NCBI GenBank assembly: GCA_019639235.1
Contig: JAHBSG010000005.1
Span: 1 to 64,000 of the forward strand
Source of the DNA: Acidobacteriota bacterium
GTDB lineage: Bacteria; Acidobacteriota; Blastocatellia; Pyrinomonadales; Pyrinomonadaceae
Length of the DNA: 64,000 nucleotides
Direction: 5' to 3'
The position numbers were made by a program, and so were the translations under genes. The notes under the pieces are model-generated. The model saw only the letters and a list, made by a program, of their open reading frames with translations. It was not told where the DNA came from and did no database searches. Shown here in pieces: positions 1 to 7,592 of the stretch (position 1 is its first letter; every line of letters starts with the position of its first letter).

Positions 1-399
1 GCTCGAGCTTTGCTGCGACTCGACGACGAAGCCGCCCATTTGCTCGGCGATCGCCGTGATGCGGGTCTGAGCTTCGTCCGGAGCTTCGGATTCGAGGTCG
101 AGCTCTGCGTTGCGGATTATCTTGCGGTCGGCCGGAACGAGCGTTTGCTGCGAGGCGGACGCCTGATCGACGGGGATGTTTTCTTGAAGTGGTTGTGTGC
201 CGCCACCGCCACCGCCGCCTGTCTTGCGGGCCTGATCGGCAACGCTCGCCGGAGCGGTGTTTGCGGCTGAAGCGTTTTCCGGCTCAGATTCGCTCGAAAC
301 GGAACCTAAGCGGTCGGCACTGCTTCCGACGCCGGCCGAACCACAGGCTGAGAAGAAAAGGGAAGCAAGAATAAGGGCGGCCAGAGAGAGTCTTTTCAT
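1..399 (-). CDS. DUF4349-type lipoprotein, N-terminal part (cut by window edge)
   Basis: The reading frame is open from an ATG at 399 to base 1, giving 133 residues with no stop, so the C-terminus lies outside the window. A GAGGAA ribosome binding site precedes the start. The N-terminus is a lipoprotein signal (MKRLSLAALILASLFFSACG) with a lipobox Cys at residue 19. A Gly/Ala/Ser-rich linker containing seven consecutive glycines follows. From about residue 95 the sequence reads ADRKIIRNAELDLESEAPDE, which matches the start of the DUF4349 domain as I remember the family. Such proteins are envelope lipoproteins with a coiled coil and a C-terminal membrane helix; their biochemical role is not established. 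The family call rests on the last 40 residues only. Confidence 0.75.
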   Translation of the reverse strand, partial: MKRLSLAALILASLFFSACGSAGVGSSADRLGSVSSESEPENASAANTAPASVADQARKTGGGGGGGTQPLQENIPVDQASASQQTLVPADRKIIRNAELDLESEAPDEAQTRITAIAEQMGGFVVESQQSSS

Positions 400-449
400 T
401 TCTATTCCTCCATCAGTTCAGACGAACTATGTGAATAGAACGGGCCAGC

Positions 450-1076
450 CTAGCCGGCCTTGCGTGCAACGTCAGATAAAGATTCGCCGCGAACGAATGC
501 CCGCACACCGCGAAAGAGCGCTCGGATGGCCCGATAGATCTTCGGGAAGAACCAGAAGAAGGCAATGGCGAACAGGACAAGCACGATCGCGATGATGACC
601 GGGGCAAAGACCGAAAGGAACGCGCCGACAAAGGCGATCACATCCTCGACGAGCGAGAGCACGATGTTCGAGACCGGCTCGGGCGAGAGGTTCGCACCCA
701 TTCGTGCGGCCGCCTTGGTGCCGTGGGAGGCAAAGGCAAAGCCGCCGCCGATCAGGGTCGCCGGAATGACTATCGCCGGGTCCATATCGGCAACCGCGGC
801 ATAAGCGACGACCGCACCCGCCGGAACGCGGATGAATGTATGGACAACGTCCCAAACGCTATCCACGTACGGGATCTTGTCGGCAAAGAACTCGACGATG
901 TAGAGCCCGCCGGCGATGCCGATGATCCACCAATTGTCGAGCACATCAAGCCCGCCCGGCAGCTTCACACCCCCGAGCCGCTGCAAGAGCCCGAGCACGG
1001 AAACGGTCGCGTAGAGATTTATCCCGCTGGTCCATGCGGACCCGAGAGCGAGTGTCAGTGTCGAAAACCATTCCAT
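450..1076 (-). CDS. DUF4126 family membrane protein
   Basis: This 208-residue integral membrane protein has about five hydrophobic segments (roughly residues 5-30, 45-65, 85-105, 110-125 and 150-180). It contains a Gly-rich stretch, GGGFAFASHGTKAAARMG, and the paired SPEPVSN motif that I associate with DUF4126. The C-terminus is basic and probably cytoplasmic. No catalytic residues are visible and the family function is unknown. The start ATG at 1076 has no clear Shine-Dalgarno sequence because a 14-nt tandem repeat (1081-1108) occupies that position. The gene stands alone between the lipoprotein and the toxin-antitoxin pair. Confidence 0.8.
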   Translation of the reverse strand: MEWFSTLTLALGSAWTSGINLYATVSVLGLLQRLGGVKLPGGLDVLDNWWIIGIAGGLYIVEFFADKIPYVDSVWDVVHTFIRVPAGAVVAYAAVADMDPAIVIPATLIGGGFAFASHGTKAAARMGANLSPEPVSNIVLSLVEDVIAFVGAFLSVFAPVIIAIVLVLFAIAFFWFFPKIYRAIRALFRGVRAFVRGESLSDVARKAG

Positions 1077-1080
1077 AATG

Positions 1081-1108
1081 CTCAGTGACGAGTGCTTAGT
1101 GACGAGTG
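1081..1108. repeat. Two tandem 14-nt units upstream of the DUF4126 gene
   Basis: The unit CTYAGTGACGAGTG occurs twice back to back (1081-1094 and 1095-1108) with one C/T difference. It lies 5 nt upstream of the DUF4126 start codon, where a ribosome binding site would be expected. Its style (short period, word-like, intergenic) resembles the other intergenic repeats of this window, but its sequence is distinct. Confidence 0.7.
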
Positions 1109-1207
1109 AGAGGCTTCACCGCCCGTCGCATCGCTTTCTGTTGTTTAGTACCGAAAGAGACTTCAAAAAATCTAAATCAAAGCAGAATTCCCTTGTTTAC
1201 ATTCAAC

Positions 1208-1582
1208 CTACAGCCCGAACGTGTGTCGCAAAGCTGAGTCGATCTCGCCGGTATCGTAAATCGCTCCGATCTTTCGCGTCACCGCTTTTAGCGATACGGT
1301 CGCCAGGTTGTCGCACATCAAGACCGAGTCAAACAACAAACCGCTTTGTATCCCCATCTCCGAAGTCGTTTCGATCAATACCCGCGAAGGATGCCCGGCA
1401 CGGTTCAGGTTGGAGCTGATCATCGCAATGATCACCTGATATAGCCCCGTATTCAGATCATCGGCCTGAACGATCAACGCAGGCCGCAGTTTAGCGGTTT
1501 TCAGATCGGAATTTGGGAACGTCACGAGGACAACTTCTCCGCGTTTAAACCCCGCCGTTGAGGGCTGATCGTGCGTTGTCAT
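1208..1582 (-). CDS. PemK/MazF-type toxin (mRNA interferase family)
   Basis: The 124-residue protein has the MazF/PemK SH3-like fold signature. The opening strand FKRGEVVLVTFPNSD is followed by KTAKLRPALIVQ, the usual region of the RNA-binding loop and the conserved Arg/Pro. A middle segment, YQVIIAMISSN, and a late strand, GAIYDTGEIDSALRHTFGL, match the end of the family. I chose the ATG at 1582 (MTTHDQPS...). The frame is open further upstream, but that part lies inside the antitoxin gene and lacks the conserved fold. The gene overlaps the antitoxin by 38 nt in another frame, which suggests translational coupling. The expected activity is sequence-specific mRNA cleavage, inferred from the family. 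Confidence 0.85.
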   Translation of the reverse strand: MTTHDQPSTAGFKRGEVVLVTFPNSDLKTAKLRPALIVQADDLNTGLYQVIIAMISSNLNRAGHPSRVLIETTSEMGIQSGLLFDSVLMCDNLATVSLKAVTRKIGAIYDTGEIDSALRHTFGL

Positions 1583-1799
1583 AGTCGTTATAGATATCCA
1601 TCGCGGGTTCGTTCCAATCCTCAAACGCGTCCATCTTCTGTCTTAGTTCGGCAGCTTCGTCCTCGCCTATTCCGAGTGCGGAAAGCGCAATATCCGTGTT
1701 CTCAAGGAATGTCACAAGCACCCTTGATTGCTGTTCGATGGAAACGGCCTCAAGCAATTCGACCTTGCCATCCTTATAAACACCTTCAACCGTTATCAT
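1545..1799 (-). CDS. Antitoxin partner of the PemK/MazF toxin (DUF104-like)
   Basis: This acidic 84-residue protein starts with the beta-hairpin pattern MITVEGVYKDGKVELLE, like the short DUF104-type antitoxins. The C-terminal half is acidic, with many Asp, Glu and Asn residues (roughly residues 45-78), as expected for a toxin-wrapping tail. A GGGAG ribosome binding site lies just upstream and the toxin gene overlaps its 3' end. The size, order and acidic tail support the antitoxin role. The exact family assignment is less certain than the role. Confidence 0.75.
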   Translation of the reverse strand: MITVEGVYKDGKVELLEAVSIEQQSRVLVTFLENTDIALSALGIGEDEAAELRQKMDAFEDWNEPAMDIYNDYDNARSALNGGV

Positions 1800-1820
1800 G
1801 ATCTTACTCCCAGGCCGCTC

Positions 1821-1829
1821 ATTTTATCA
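1821..1829 (-). promoter_or_regulatory. Predicted extended -10 promoter of the toxin-antitoxin pair
   Basis: On the minus strand TGaTAAAAT reads as an extended -10 element ending 21 nt before the antitoxin ATG. It lies just past the stop codon of the response-regulator gene, so the toxin-antitoxin pair probably has its own promoter and is not read only from the two-component operon. No good -35 was seen. Confidence 0.45.
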
Positions 1830-1834
1830 CAGAA

Positions 1835-3193
1835 TTATGATTCTTCTGCGCCTTCTGTTTCCTCACCATCCCTCTTTATTCCGTACTTCTCAAGCCGATA
1901 TTGGAGAGTTCGGAAGGTAAGGCCGAGGAGCTTGGCGGATTTGGTGATATTGCCATCGGTCCGCTCCATCGCCTGTTCGATCAGGCTTCGCTCGACGTCC
2001 TCGAAATTGACGCCTTCGGGCGGGAGTTTGAAATTTGAATCACCGCCGATCTCTGCGGGGCGGCTTCCGGCCGACATCTCGGGCGGCAGGTCGTCGAGCG
2101 TTATGGTGTCGTTCTCCGAGAGCAGGATCGCCCGCTCGATGGCCGATTCAAGCTGGCGGACATTACCGGGGTAATGGTAGTCGTTGAGCAGTGCCTTTGC
2201 CGCCGGTTCGAGCTTGATCTCACGGTCCGTCCCGCGGGTGTGCTTCTTGATGAAAAACTCCATCAGTGCCGGGATGTCCGAACGGCGTTCGCGAAGCGGC
2301 GGTATCTCTATCGAGAGCACGTTGAGCCGATAATAAAGATCTTCACGGAAGCGGTTCTCCTCCGTCATCTTCAGGAGGTCGCGGTTGGTTGCGGCGAGCA
2401 CGCGGACATCGACCGGTATCTCTTTCACACCGCCGACGCGGCGTATCTCGCGTTCCTGTAAGGCACGCAGGAGCTTTGCTTGGAGGGCGATGTCGAGCTC
2501 GCCGATCTCGTCAAGGAAAAGCGTGCCGCCGTCGGCTATCTCGAAAAGCCCCTTCTTTTCGCCGACCGCTCCGGTAAAGGAGCCCTTCTCGTGGCCGAAG
2601 AGTTCCGATTCGAGCAGGTTCTCGTTGATGGCGGCACAGTTGACCGCCTGAAAAGTATTGCTCGCCCGGAGGCTGTTGATGTGGATCGCCCGAGCGATCA
2701 GTTCCTTGCCGGTGCCGCTTTCGCCGCGGATGAGGACGGTCGAGTTCGACTTTGCGATCTTGAGGATCAGCTTCTTGACCTTGTCCATCTCGGGCGAGAC
2801 GGAAACGATCTCGGTATCGAGAGCCGAGAGCTTGTTGAGTGCCCGTGAAACGGTTTCGAGCAACTTGTCGCTGTCGTAGGGCTTCTGGAGATAGTCGAAC
2901 GCACCGAGCCTTAGCGCATCGACGGCCGAATCTACCGAGCCATGCGCCGTCAGCAAAATGACGATGATCGAACGGTCGAAATTCGTCAGCTCTTTGAGCA
3001 GATCGAGGCCCGACATTCCGGTCATCTTAAGGTCGGTCAAGACAAGGTCAAAGCGGCGCGACTCGACAAACTTCATTGCCGCCTCTCCGGAACTCGCCGT
3101 CGTTACGTCATAGCCCTCACCCGAGAGGATGGTCTCAAGTATCTCGCGTTGGTTCTTCTCGTCATCGACGACGAGGATAGATTTTCTTGCCAT
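1835..3193 (-). CDS. Sigma-54-dependent response regulator, NtrC/AtoC type
   Basis: The 452-residue protein has three domains. A receiver domain (about 1-120) carries acidic residues D10/D11 and phospho-acceptor D54 (VLTDLKMTGMSG). An AAA+ domain (about 130-375) has Walker A GESGTGKE at 157-164, and GSFTGA at 204-209, the sigma-54-contacting loop in a Ser variant. A C-terminal Fis-type helix-turn-helix reads NITKSAKLLGLTFRTLQYRL. It should remodel sigma-54 holoenzyme at -24/-12 promoters after phosphorylation by the histidine kinase encoded upstream on the same strand. The two partner genes are separated by an inserted four-helix-bundle gene. Target genes cannot be read from the window. Confidence 0.95.
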   Translation of the reverse strand: MARKSILVVDDEKNQREILETILSGEGYDVTTASSGEAAMKFVESRRFDLVLTDLKMTGMSGLDLLKELTNFDRSIIVILLTAHGSVDSAVDALRLGAFDYLQKPYDSDKLLETVSRALNKLSALDTEIVSVSPEMDKVKKLILKIAKSNSTVLIRGESGTGKELIARAIHINSLRASNTFQAVNCAAINENLLESELFGHEKGSFTGAVGEKKGLFEIADGGTLFLDEIGELDIALQAKLLRALQEREIRRVGGVKEIPVDVRVLAATNRDLLKMTEENRFREDLYYRLNVLSIEIPPLRERRSDIPALMEFFIKKHTRGTDREIKLEPAAKALLNDYHYPGNVRQLESAIERAILLSENDTITLDDLPPEMSAGSRPAEIGGDSNFKLPPEGVNFEDVERSLIEQAMERTDGNITKSAKLLGLTFRTLQYRLEKYGIKRDGEETEGAEES

Positions 3194-3230
3194 AAGTTTG
3201 TTTAGTAACTAGCGAATAAGATCTAGGGGT

Positions 3231-3249
3231 CAGGGACGAGGGACAAGGG
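3231..3249 (+). repeat. Left inverted arm flanking the four-helix-bundle gene
   Basis: CAGGGACGAGGGACAAGGG lies just downstream of the four-helix-bundle gene. The same sequence, with three GGGACGA units instead of two, occurs in inverted orientation on the other side of the gene (3659-3684). The pair looks like the ends of a small inserted element. Confidence 0.75.
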
Positions 3250-3257
3250 CTCATCGT

Positions 3258-3638
3258 CTAGTATTTCCTCGCCATTAATGCGCGCCGAAGCGCGTTTAGC
3301 ATTTTTCGGACCTCAACCATTATGGAGTAGCAGTCTTGGATTGAACTCCGCTCCAAATAACCGAGTTCGATCGAAATCGTCAACTGGGTATCGAGTTCTG
3401 CAAGCGAGCCCTCTGCATTTGAAACAAAACGGACGTAGTCACCAGTTGTTCGCCGTGCTTGCCCTTCAGCAATGTTAGAAGGAATCGACACTGCCGCCCT
3501 TCGCATCTGGGAAGTTAGGCCGAATCGCTCGTCCTTCGGAAACGAATCCGTTAACTGATAGACCATTTTTACCAGCACAATGCTTTTCTGCCAGACTACA
3601 AGCGCCCTATAATCACCGCCTGACCTTGGTTCTTCCAT
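3258..3638 (-). CDS. Four-helix bundle protein (23S rRNA intervening-sequence type)
   Basis: The 126-residue protein has the family landmarks: LVVWQKSIVLVKMVYQLTD in helix 1, FPKDERFGLTSQMRRAAVSI, then the very conserved SIPSNIAEGQARRTTGDYVR, and SLAELDTQLTISIELGY. Relatives are encoded inside intervening sequences of some bacterial 23S rRNA genes and also as free-standing genes; the function is unknown, with nucleic-acid binding through basic surfaces suspected. The frame is open further upstream, but those residues are encoded by the flanking repeat, so I placed the start at the ATG at 3638, where the conserved sequence begins. It sits between a histidine kinase and its response regulator and is bracketed by inverted repeats. 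Confidence 0.9.
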   Translation of the reverse strand: MEEPRSGGDYRALVVWQKSIVLVKMVYQLTDSFPKDERFGLTSQMRRAAVSIPSNIAEGQARRTTGDYVRFVSNAEGSLAELDTQLTISIELGYLERSSIQDCYSIMVEVRKMLNALRRALMARKY

Positions 3639-3654
3639 TGATTCCCCCTGCACC

Positions 3655-5178
3655 TCAACCCTCGTCCCTCGTCCCTCGTCCCTGGCCTTCGCTCGCTTTG
3701 AGCCGGACAACAAACGTCGTCCCCTCGCCTTCTTTTGAATCTACTTCAATGCTTCCGTTGTGGGCTTCGATCGCTTTGTGGACGATGGCGAGGCCAAGCC
3801 CGGTGCCCGTTTCTTTGGTCGAAAAATAGGGCTCAAATATCTTTGAGAGGTTTTCGGCCGGAATGCCGTTGCCCGTATCGGCGACCTCGATGCGGACAAA
3901 TCCGGGCTCCGCGTCCGGCTCGATGCGGACCGTCAGGTTGCCGCCGCTCGCCCCCATCGCCTGCACGGCGTTGATGAAAAGATTATTGAAGACCGACCGG
4001 AGCATCTCGGCATCGGCGGCTATCTGCGGCACATTTTCGTGTTCGATAACTGCTATCTTGATGCCGTTCTCTTCCGCCGTGCCTTCGACGATGCGGAGCG
4101 AGTCTTCAACTATCGCCCGTGCGTCAACCGGTTTCAGGTCAGCGACCGCCGGCCGCGAATAGCTTAGAAAATCCGTGATCTGCTGGTTTATCCGCGCGAC
4201 CTCGTCCTTTACTTGCGTGATCAGCTTTTTGAAGGTCTTCTGCCGGTCTTCTTCCTCGGGCGCAAACTTCGAGCGAAGGTGGTCGAGCGTCAGGTTGATG
4301 TAGTTGAGCGGGTTGCGTATCTCGTGGGCGATCGCCGAGCCGAGCCGGCCGATAACGGCGCTCTTTTCCGCCTGCTGGAGCTGCTCTTCAAGTTCTTTCG
4401 ATTTCTCGAGCTCGGAGGTCATCTCATTGAACCGCATCGCCAGCCGGCCCATTTCATCTCCGCGGTGTTCGTCCGGCACGCGGACCGCGAGGTCGCCATC
4501 GGCAACGCGCCTTGCAGCGTCCGACAAATTTGCGATCGGCCGCGTGAACCGCCAAACGAGAAGGAACGTGATCAACGTTGAGATCGAAAGTACGCCGAGC
4601 GTTACTAGCAGCGGCTGTGCCGCTCGGGCGGCCGCCTCGTTACGGTCATTGCGGAGCAGGACCATGATGTACCAGCGGCCCTCGCTGGTCTCGACCGGGA
4701 GCGCGTGGGCTTCGTCGTTGCGAAGCTTGTTCTCGGCCGTTCGGCGGTTCGGAAAACGCTCAAGGTCCTCTCCGAGCCGTTCGCCGTTCATCAGCGGCGG
4801 CAGGTCCGTCAGGTCGCCGAGCCGCTTGTAGATCACCTGGTCGCCCTCGCCGCTTTCGGGCAGATACGCGTCGCTCAGGCTGTCAAGCACCTGCCATTCA
4901 TTGGTGATGACCAAAATATCGAGTATCCGCTGCCGCGAACTTTCATCCAGGTAGGCCTGGCCGGGCTGATCTACAAGATCGCGGATGCGGTCCTGCCGCG
5001 TCAGGCTTGAGACGCCAAGCTGAAGCCCGGCGAGCAATGCCTGCGCCTGCCGCTCGCGGAGCTCGGTGTTCTCCTGCTGCATCAAGAGATTGATGTAATA
5101 CTGAACGCCGAGCGTGGCGACCAGCATCAGTGCCAGAATGAGCAGCAAGCGGCCGCGAAATGTACTCAAAAACCCCAT
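3655..5178 (-). CDS. HAMP-domain sensor histidine kinase
   Basis: The 507-residue kinase has a first membrane helix at about 10-30, an extracytoplasmic sensor region to about 185, a second helix at about 190-210, HAMP at about 210-262, and a HisKA domain with H285 in IAHEIRNPLNYINLTLDHL. An HATPase domain follows with an N box (NNLFINAVQA), G1 (ADTGNGIP) and G2 (GTGLGLAIVHK). It should phosphorylate the NtrC-type regulator encoded downstream. The last ten residues (GQGRGTRDEG) are encoded by the inverted repeat at 3659-3684, so the original C-terminus appears to have been replaced when the four-helix-bundle element was inserted. The catalytic domain is complete before that point. Confidence 0.95.
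   Translation of the reverse strand: MGFLSTFRGRLLLILALMLVATLGVQYYINLLMQQENTELRERQAQALLAGLQLGVSSLTRQDRIRDLVDQPGQAYLDESSRQRILDILVITNEWQVLDSLSDAYLPESGEGDQVIYKRLGDLTDLPPLMNGERLGEDLERFPNRRTAENKLRNDEAHALPVETSEGRWYIMVLLRNDRNEAAARAAQPLLVTLGVLSISTLITFLLVWRFTRPIANLSDAARRVADGDLAVRVPDEHRGDEMGRLAMRFNEMTSELEKSKELEEQLQQAEKSAVIGRLGSAIAHEIRNPLNYINLTLDHLRSKFAPEEEDRQKTFKKLITQVKDEVARINQQITDFLSYSRPAVADLKPVDARAIVEDSLRIVEGTAEENGIKIAVIEHENVPQIAADAEMLRSVFNNLFINAVQAMGASGGNLTVRIEPDAEPGFVRIEVADTGNGIPAENLSKIFEPYFSTKETGTGLGLAIVHKAIEAHNGSIEVDSKEGEGTTFVVRLKASEGQGRGTRDEG
3659..3684 (-). repeat. Right inverted arm flanking the four-helix-bundle gene
   Basis: On the minus strand this is CAGGGACGAGGG followed by two further GACGAGGG units. 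It is the inverted counterpart of 3231-3249. It is translated as the last residues of the histidine kinase, whose stop codon (3655-3657) lies just past the repeat. Confidence 0.75.
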
Positions 5179-5213
5179 TATTGCTTCAGATAAGCAAGTG
5201 CTTAAAAAAGTCC

Positions 5214-5242
5214 TTGCACAAGCGTGGTTTGAATGTTATCTT
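5214..5242 (+). promoter_or_regulatory. Possible promoter for the penicillin-binding protein gene
   Basis: TTGCAC, a 17-nt spacer and TATCTT lie in the 176-nt gap between the divergent histidine kinase and transpeptidase genes. The hexamers match consensus at about four positions each. Nothing else was recognised in the gap. Confidence 0.3.
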
Positions 5243-5354
5243 GAAGGTCAGTCGATTCGCAAAGTTCCGCTTTACAACATTTGCTCTTCCTTGCGGGACT
5301 TGGCCTCCAACTTTAGATTAAAAAAAATTAACGCCCTGCACGTTGAGGTAACGG

Positions 5355-7340
5355 ATGAACCTTTCCATGATCGCCTTTTGCCGCCGTTCCGGTTTACTGT
5401 TTTTGATCGCCGTTTTTGTGTTTGCCGGTGTCTCTGCCGGCCAAACGAAGAAACGGACCGCGGCAAAGCCCGATCCTAAGAAGGCGGCGGCCACCAAAAA
5501 GGCTGCCCCGAAAAAATCGACATCATCCCGCACCGCATCCGCCCGCGATAAAAAAGCCGCGGCCAAGCCCTCAAAGAAAATGACCGCCGCCGACCGGCGC
5601 AAAGAAGCGGCACGTAAAAAGGCGGAGGAAGCCCGTCGGCAGGCCGCCCTTGCCGAACAGCGTCGCCGCGAAGAGGCAGCCCGCCGTGCCCGCGAACGGG
5701 CATTGGCGTTTGAGCGTGGCCTGCGGACCGAGACGGCAGAGAACATCGCCCGCGACAACACACAGGGCGAGGACCTCGCAATTCGCCAGGCCGCTGTTAA
5801 CGCACTCGGCGACCGCGCCGGAACGATCGTCGTGATGGAGGCGAAGACCGGCCGCGTCGTGACGATGGTCAACCAGGAATGGGCGATCAAGAAAGGCTAT
5901 AAGCCGTGCTCTACGGTCAAGCTCGTAACGGGCGTTGCCGGTATCGGCGAGAACAAGATCACGCAGGACGGAGCCATCGTCGGCGAAGCGGGCAAGATGG
6001 ACCTCGATGACGCTCTCGCCTATTCGAACAACCCGTACTTTCAACGGGTCGGTAGCGGCCTCGGGAGCGATAAGCTCATCTACTATGCAAAGCAGCTCGG
6101 GCTCGGCCAACCGACCGGCATCAATGCCGAGGGCGAATACGCCGGCAAGCTCCCCTATGGCAACAACAATCCGCGCATCTATTCGCACGCCGATGATTTT
6201 GAAGTGACCCCTCTGCAACTCGCCGTGATGGTGACGACCATCGCCAATGGCGGCAAGCGGGTAACGCCGCGGCTTTCCCGTGAAAGTATTCAGCGGACAA
6301 GCCAGCGTGCACGCATCAATGGCACCTCCGACCTGCCGGAGCAAACGCTCAAGGGCGTCATTCCCGGAATGATGGGAGCCGCCGAATACGGCACCGCACG
6401 ACGAGGAATGGACCAAACGCTCGGCGTCGCCGGGAAGACGGGTTCATGCATCGGGCAGGGTTCGTGGGTCGGGCTTTTCGCTTCGGTCGCACCGGTCGAG
6501 GACCCCGACTACGCCGTGGTCGTCATCACCCGAGGACAGGCCGCCCGCGGACGCATCTCAGCCGCCATTGCGAGCCAGATCTACAATGCTCTCGGCAACC
6601 GCATCCGACGCGACCCCGTCAGGCTTCTTGCCTTAAGGAACCTGCGGAGCCAACCGAACCAGCCTCGCGATGCGATGATCGCGGCGCGTGCCGGCGAGGA
6701 CCGCGATGAGGATGAGGACGAGGAATTGACCGATGAGGCCGCTCCTCAGCGAACCATTGTTGCCGGAGCTTCTCAGCAGCGTCCGGCCGAAACGCCGCGA
6801 GTTACTCGGACGGCACAGTCCGCTCCGGTCTTCGAGCCCGTAGTGATCGAATACAACCGCGACGCCGCGGCATCGGCCCCGGTACGCACACCGGTAAAGC
6901 CCGCAGCTCCGGCAGTTAAGAAGACCGATTCGCGGCCCGTGAACGCACCGGCACGGACGCCTGCTCCGCGTACTGCGAACTCCGCCGCCAAGCCGGCTCC
7001 CGCAAAAGCTAAGACAACCGCTACCGCAAAGAACGCTCCGGCGAAAAAGCCGGCGGCCTCGAGTGCAAAGAAGCCCGCAGCGAAAACGCCGCCCGCAAAG
7101 AAACCGGCTGCGAATGCAAAGGCGCCGGCCAAGAAGCCCGCTGCCAACGCGAAAGCCCCGGCAAAGAGCAGCTCAAAGGCGGCGGCAAAAACTCCGGCAA
7201 AGAAGGCCAATACAAAGGCAACTGCCAAGAGCAGCAAGCCGGCCGCGAACTCAAAGTCCGCCGCTAAAAAACCCGATCCGAAGGCCAAACCGAAAACCAC
7301 CGCCAAAGAAAAGCCGCGGCCGCGAGTTGTGCGAAATTAG
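5355..7340 (+). CDS. Secreted penicillin-binding transpeptidase with histone H1-like Lys/Ala/Pro tail
   Basis: The 661-residue protein starts with a signal peptide (residues 1-29, ending GVSAGQ). A very basic Lys/Ala/Arg region with a helical, coiled-coil-like part follows (30-125). The penicillin-binding transpeptidase domain spans about 150-425, with the active-site Ser in STVK (S186-K189), SNN (224-226) and KTG (361-363), so the three family motifs are intact. There is no glycosyltransferase or classical dimerisation domain. From about 445 an acidic patch (EDRDEDEDEE) leads into some 200 residues of KKPA, AKAP and KKAA repeats resembling eukaryotic histone H1 tails. A GAGGTAA ribosome binding site precedes the ATG. 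It probably cross-links peptidoglycan in the periplasm; the tail may anchor it to anionic wall polymers, which is a guess. Confidence 0.88.
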   Translation: MNLSMIAFCRRSGLLFLIAVFVFAGVSAGQTKKRTAAKPDPKKAAATKKAAPKKSTSSRTASARDKKAAAKPSKKMTAADRRKEAARKKAEEARRQAALAEQRRREEAARRARERALAFERGLRTETAENIARDNTQGEDLAIRQAAVNALGDRAGTIVVMEAKTGRVVTMVNQEWAIKKGYKPCSTVKLVTGVAGIGENKITQDGAIVGEAGKMDLDDALAYSNNPYFQRVGSGLGSDKLIYYAKQLGLGQPTGINAEGEYAGKLPYGNNNPRIYSHADDFEVTPLQLAVMVTTIANGGKRVTPRLSRESIQRTSQRARINGTSDLPEQTLKGVIPGMMGAAEYGTARRGMDQTLGVAGKTGSCIGQGSWVGLFASVAPVEDPDYAVVVITRGQAARGRISAAIASQIYNALGNRIRRDPVRLLALRNLRSQPNQPRDAMIAARAGEDRDEDEDEELTDEAAPQRTIVAGASQQRPAETPRVTRTAQSAPVFEPVVIEYNRDAAASAPVRTPVKPAAPAVKKTDSRPVNAPARTPAPRTANSAAKPAPAKAKTTATAKNAPAKKPAASSAKKPAAKTPPAKKPAANAKAPAKKPAANAKAPAKSSSKAAAKTPAKKANTKATAKSSKPAANSKSAAKKPDPKAKPKTTAKEKPRPRVVRN

Positions 7341-7382
7341 GGCTAGGGCGTGGCTTGCCGGCCCAGATCTTCGCTCCCTCGC

Positions 7383-7412
7383 TTGACATCATTTCCCGCA
7401 ATAAATGATTAT
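7383..7412 (+). promoter_or_regulatory. Predicted sigma-70-type promoter of the secreted protein gene at 7593
   Basis: A perfect TTGACA (7383-7388), an 18-nt spacer and GATTAT (7407-7412) lie about 180 nt before the next start codon. The long leader between the promoter and 7593 contains no open reading frame that I trust. Confidence 0.5.
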
Positions 7413-7592
7413 TATTGGTCACTGCTTTTTACGGGCAGGCCGGTACGCTATTCCCGGCGGGCGAGTATTTTGCCCTGGTTTTCTTGCAACTATTTTTCCG
7501 AACGATACATCAGACAACACGCGAAACCGACTCAAGCGTTTTCCGGTTTCGGATAGGTTAGTAACAAGCAGGTTTTGGAGGAAGTAACACAA

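Noticed and set aside
6773..7306. A hydrophobic Ala/Phe-rich frame opposite the penicillin-binding protein tail
   Set aside because: It is the complement of Lys/Ala codons and mimics a membrane protein only by composition.
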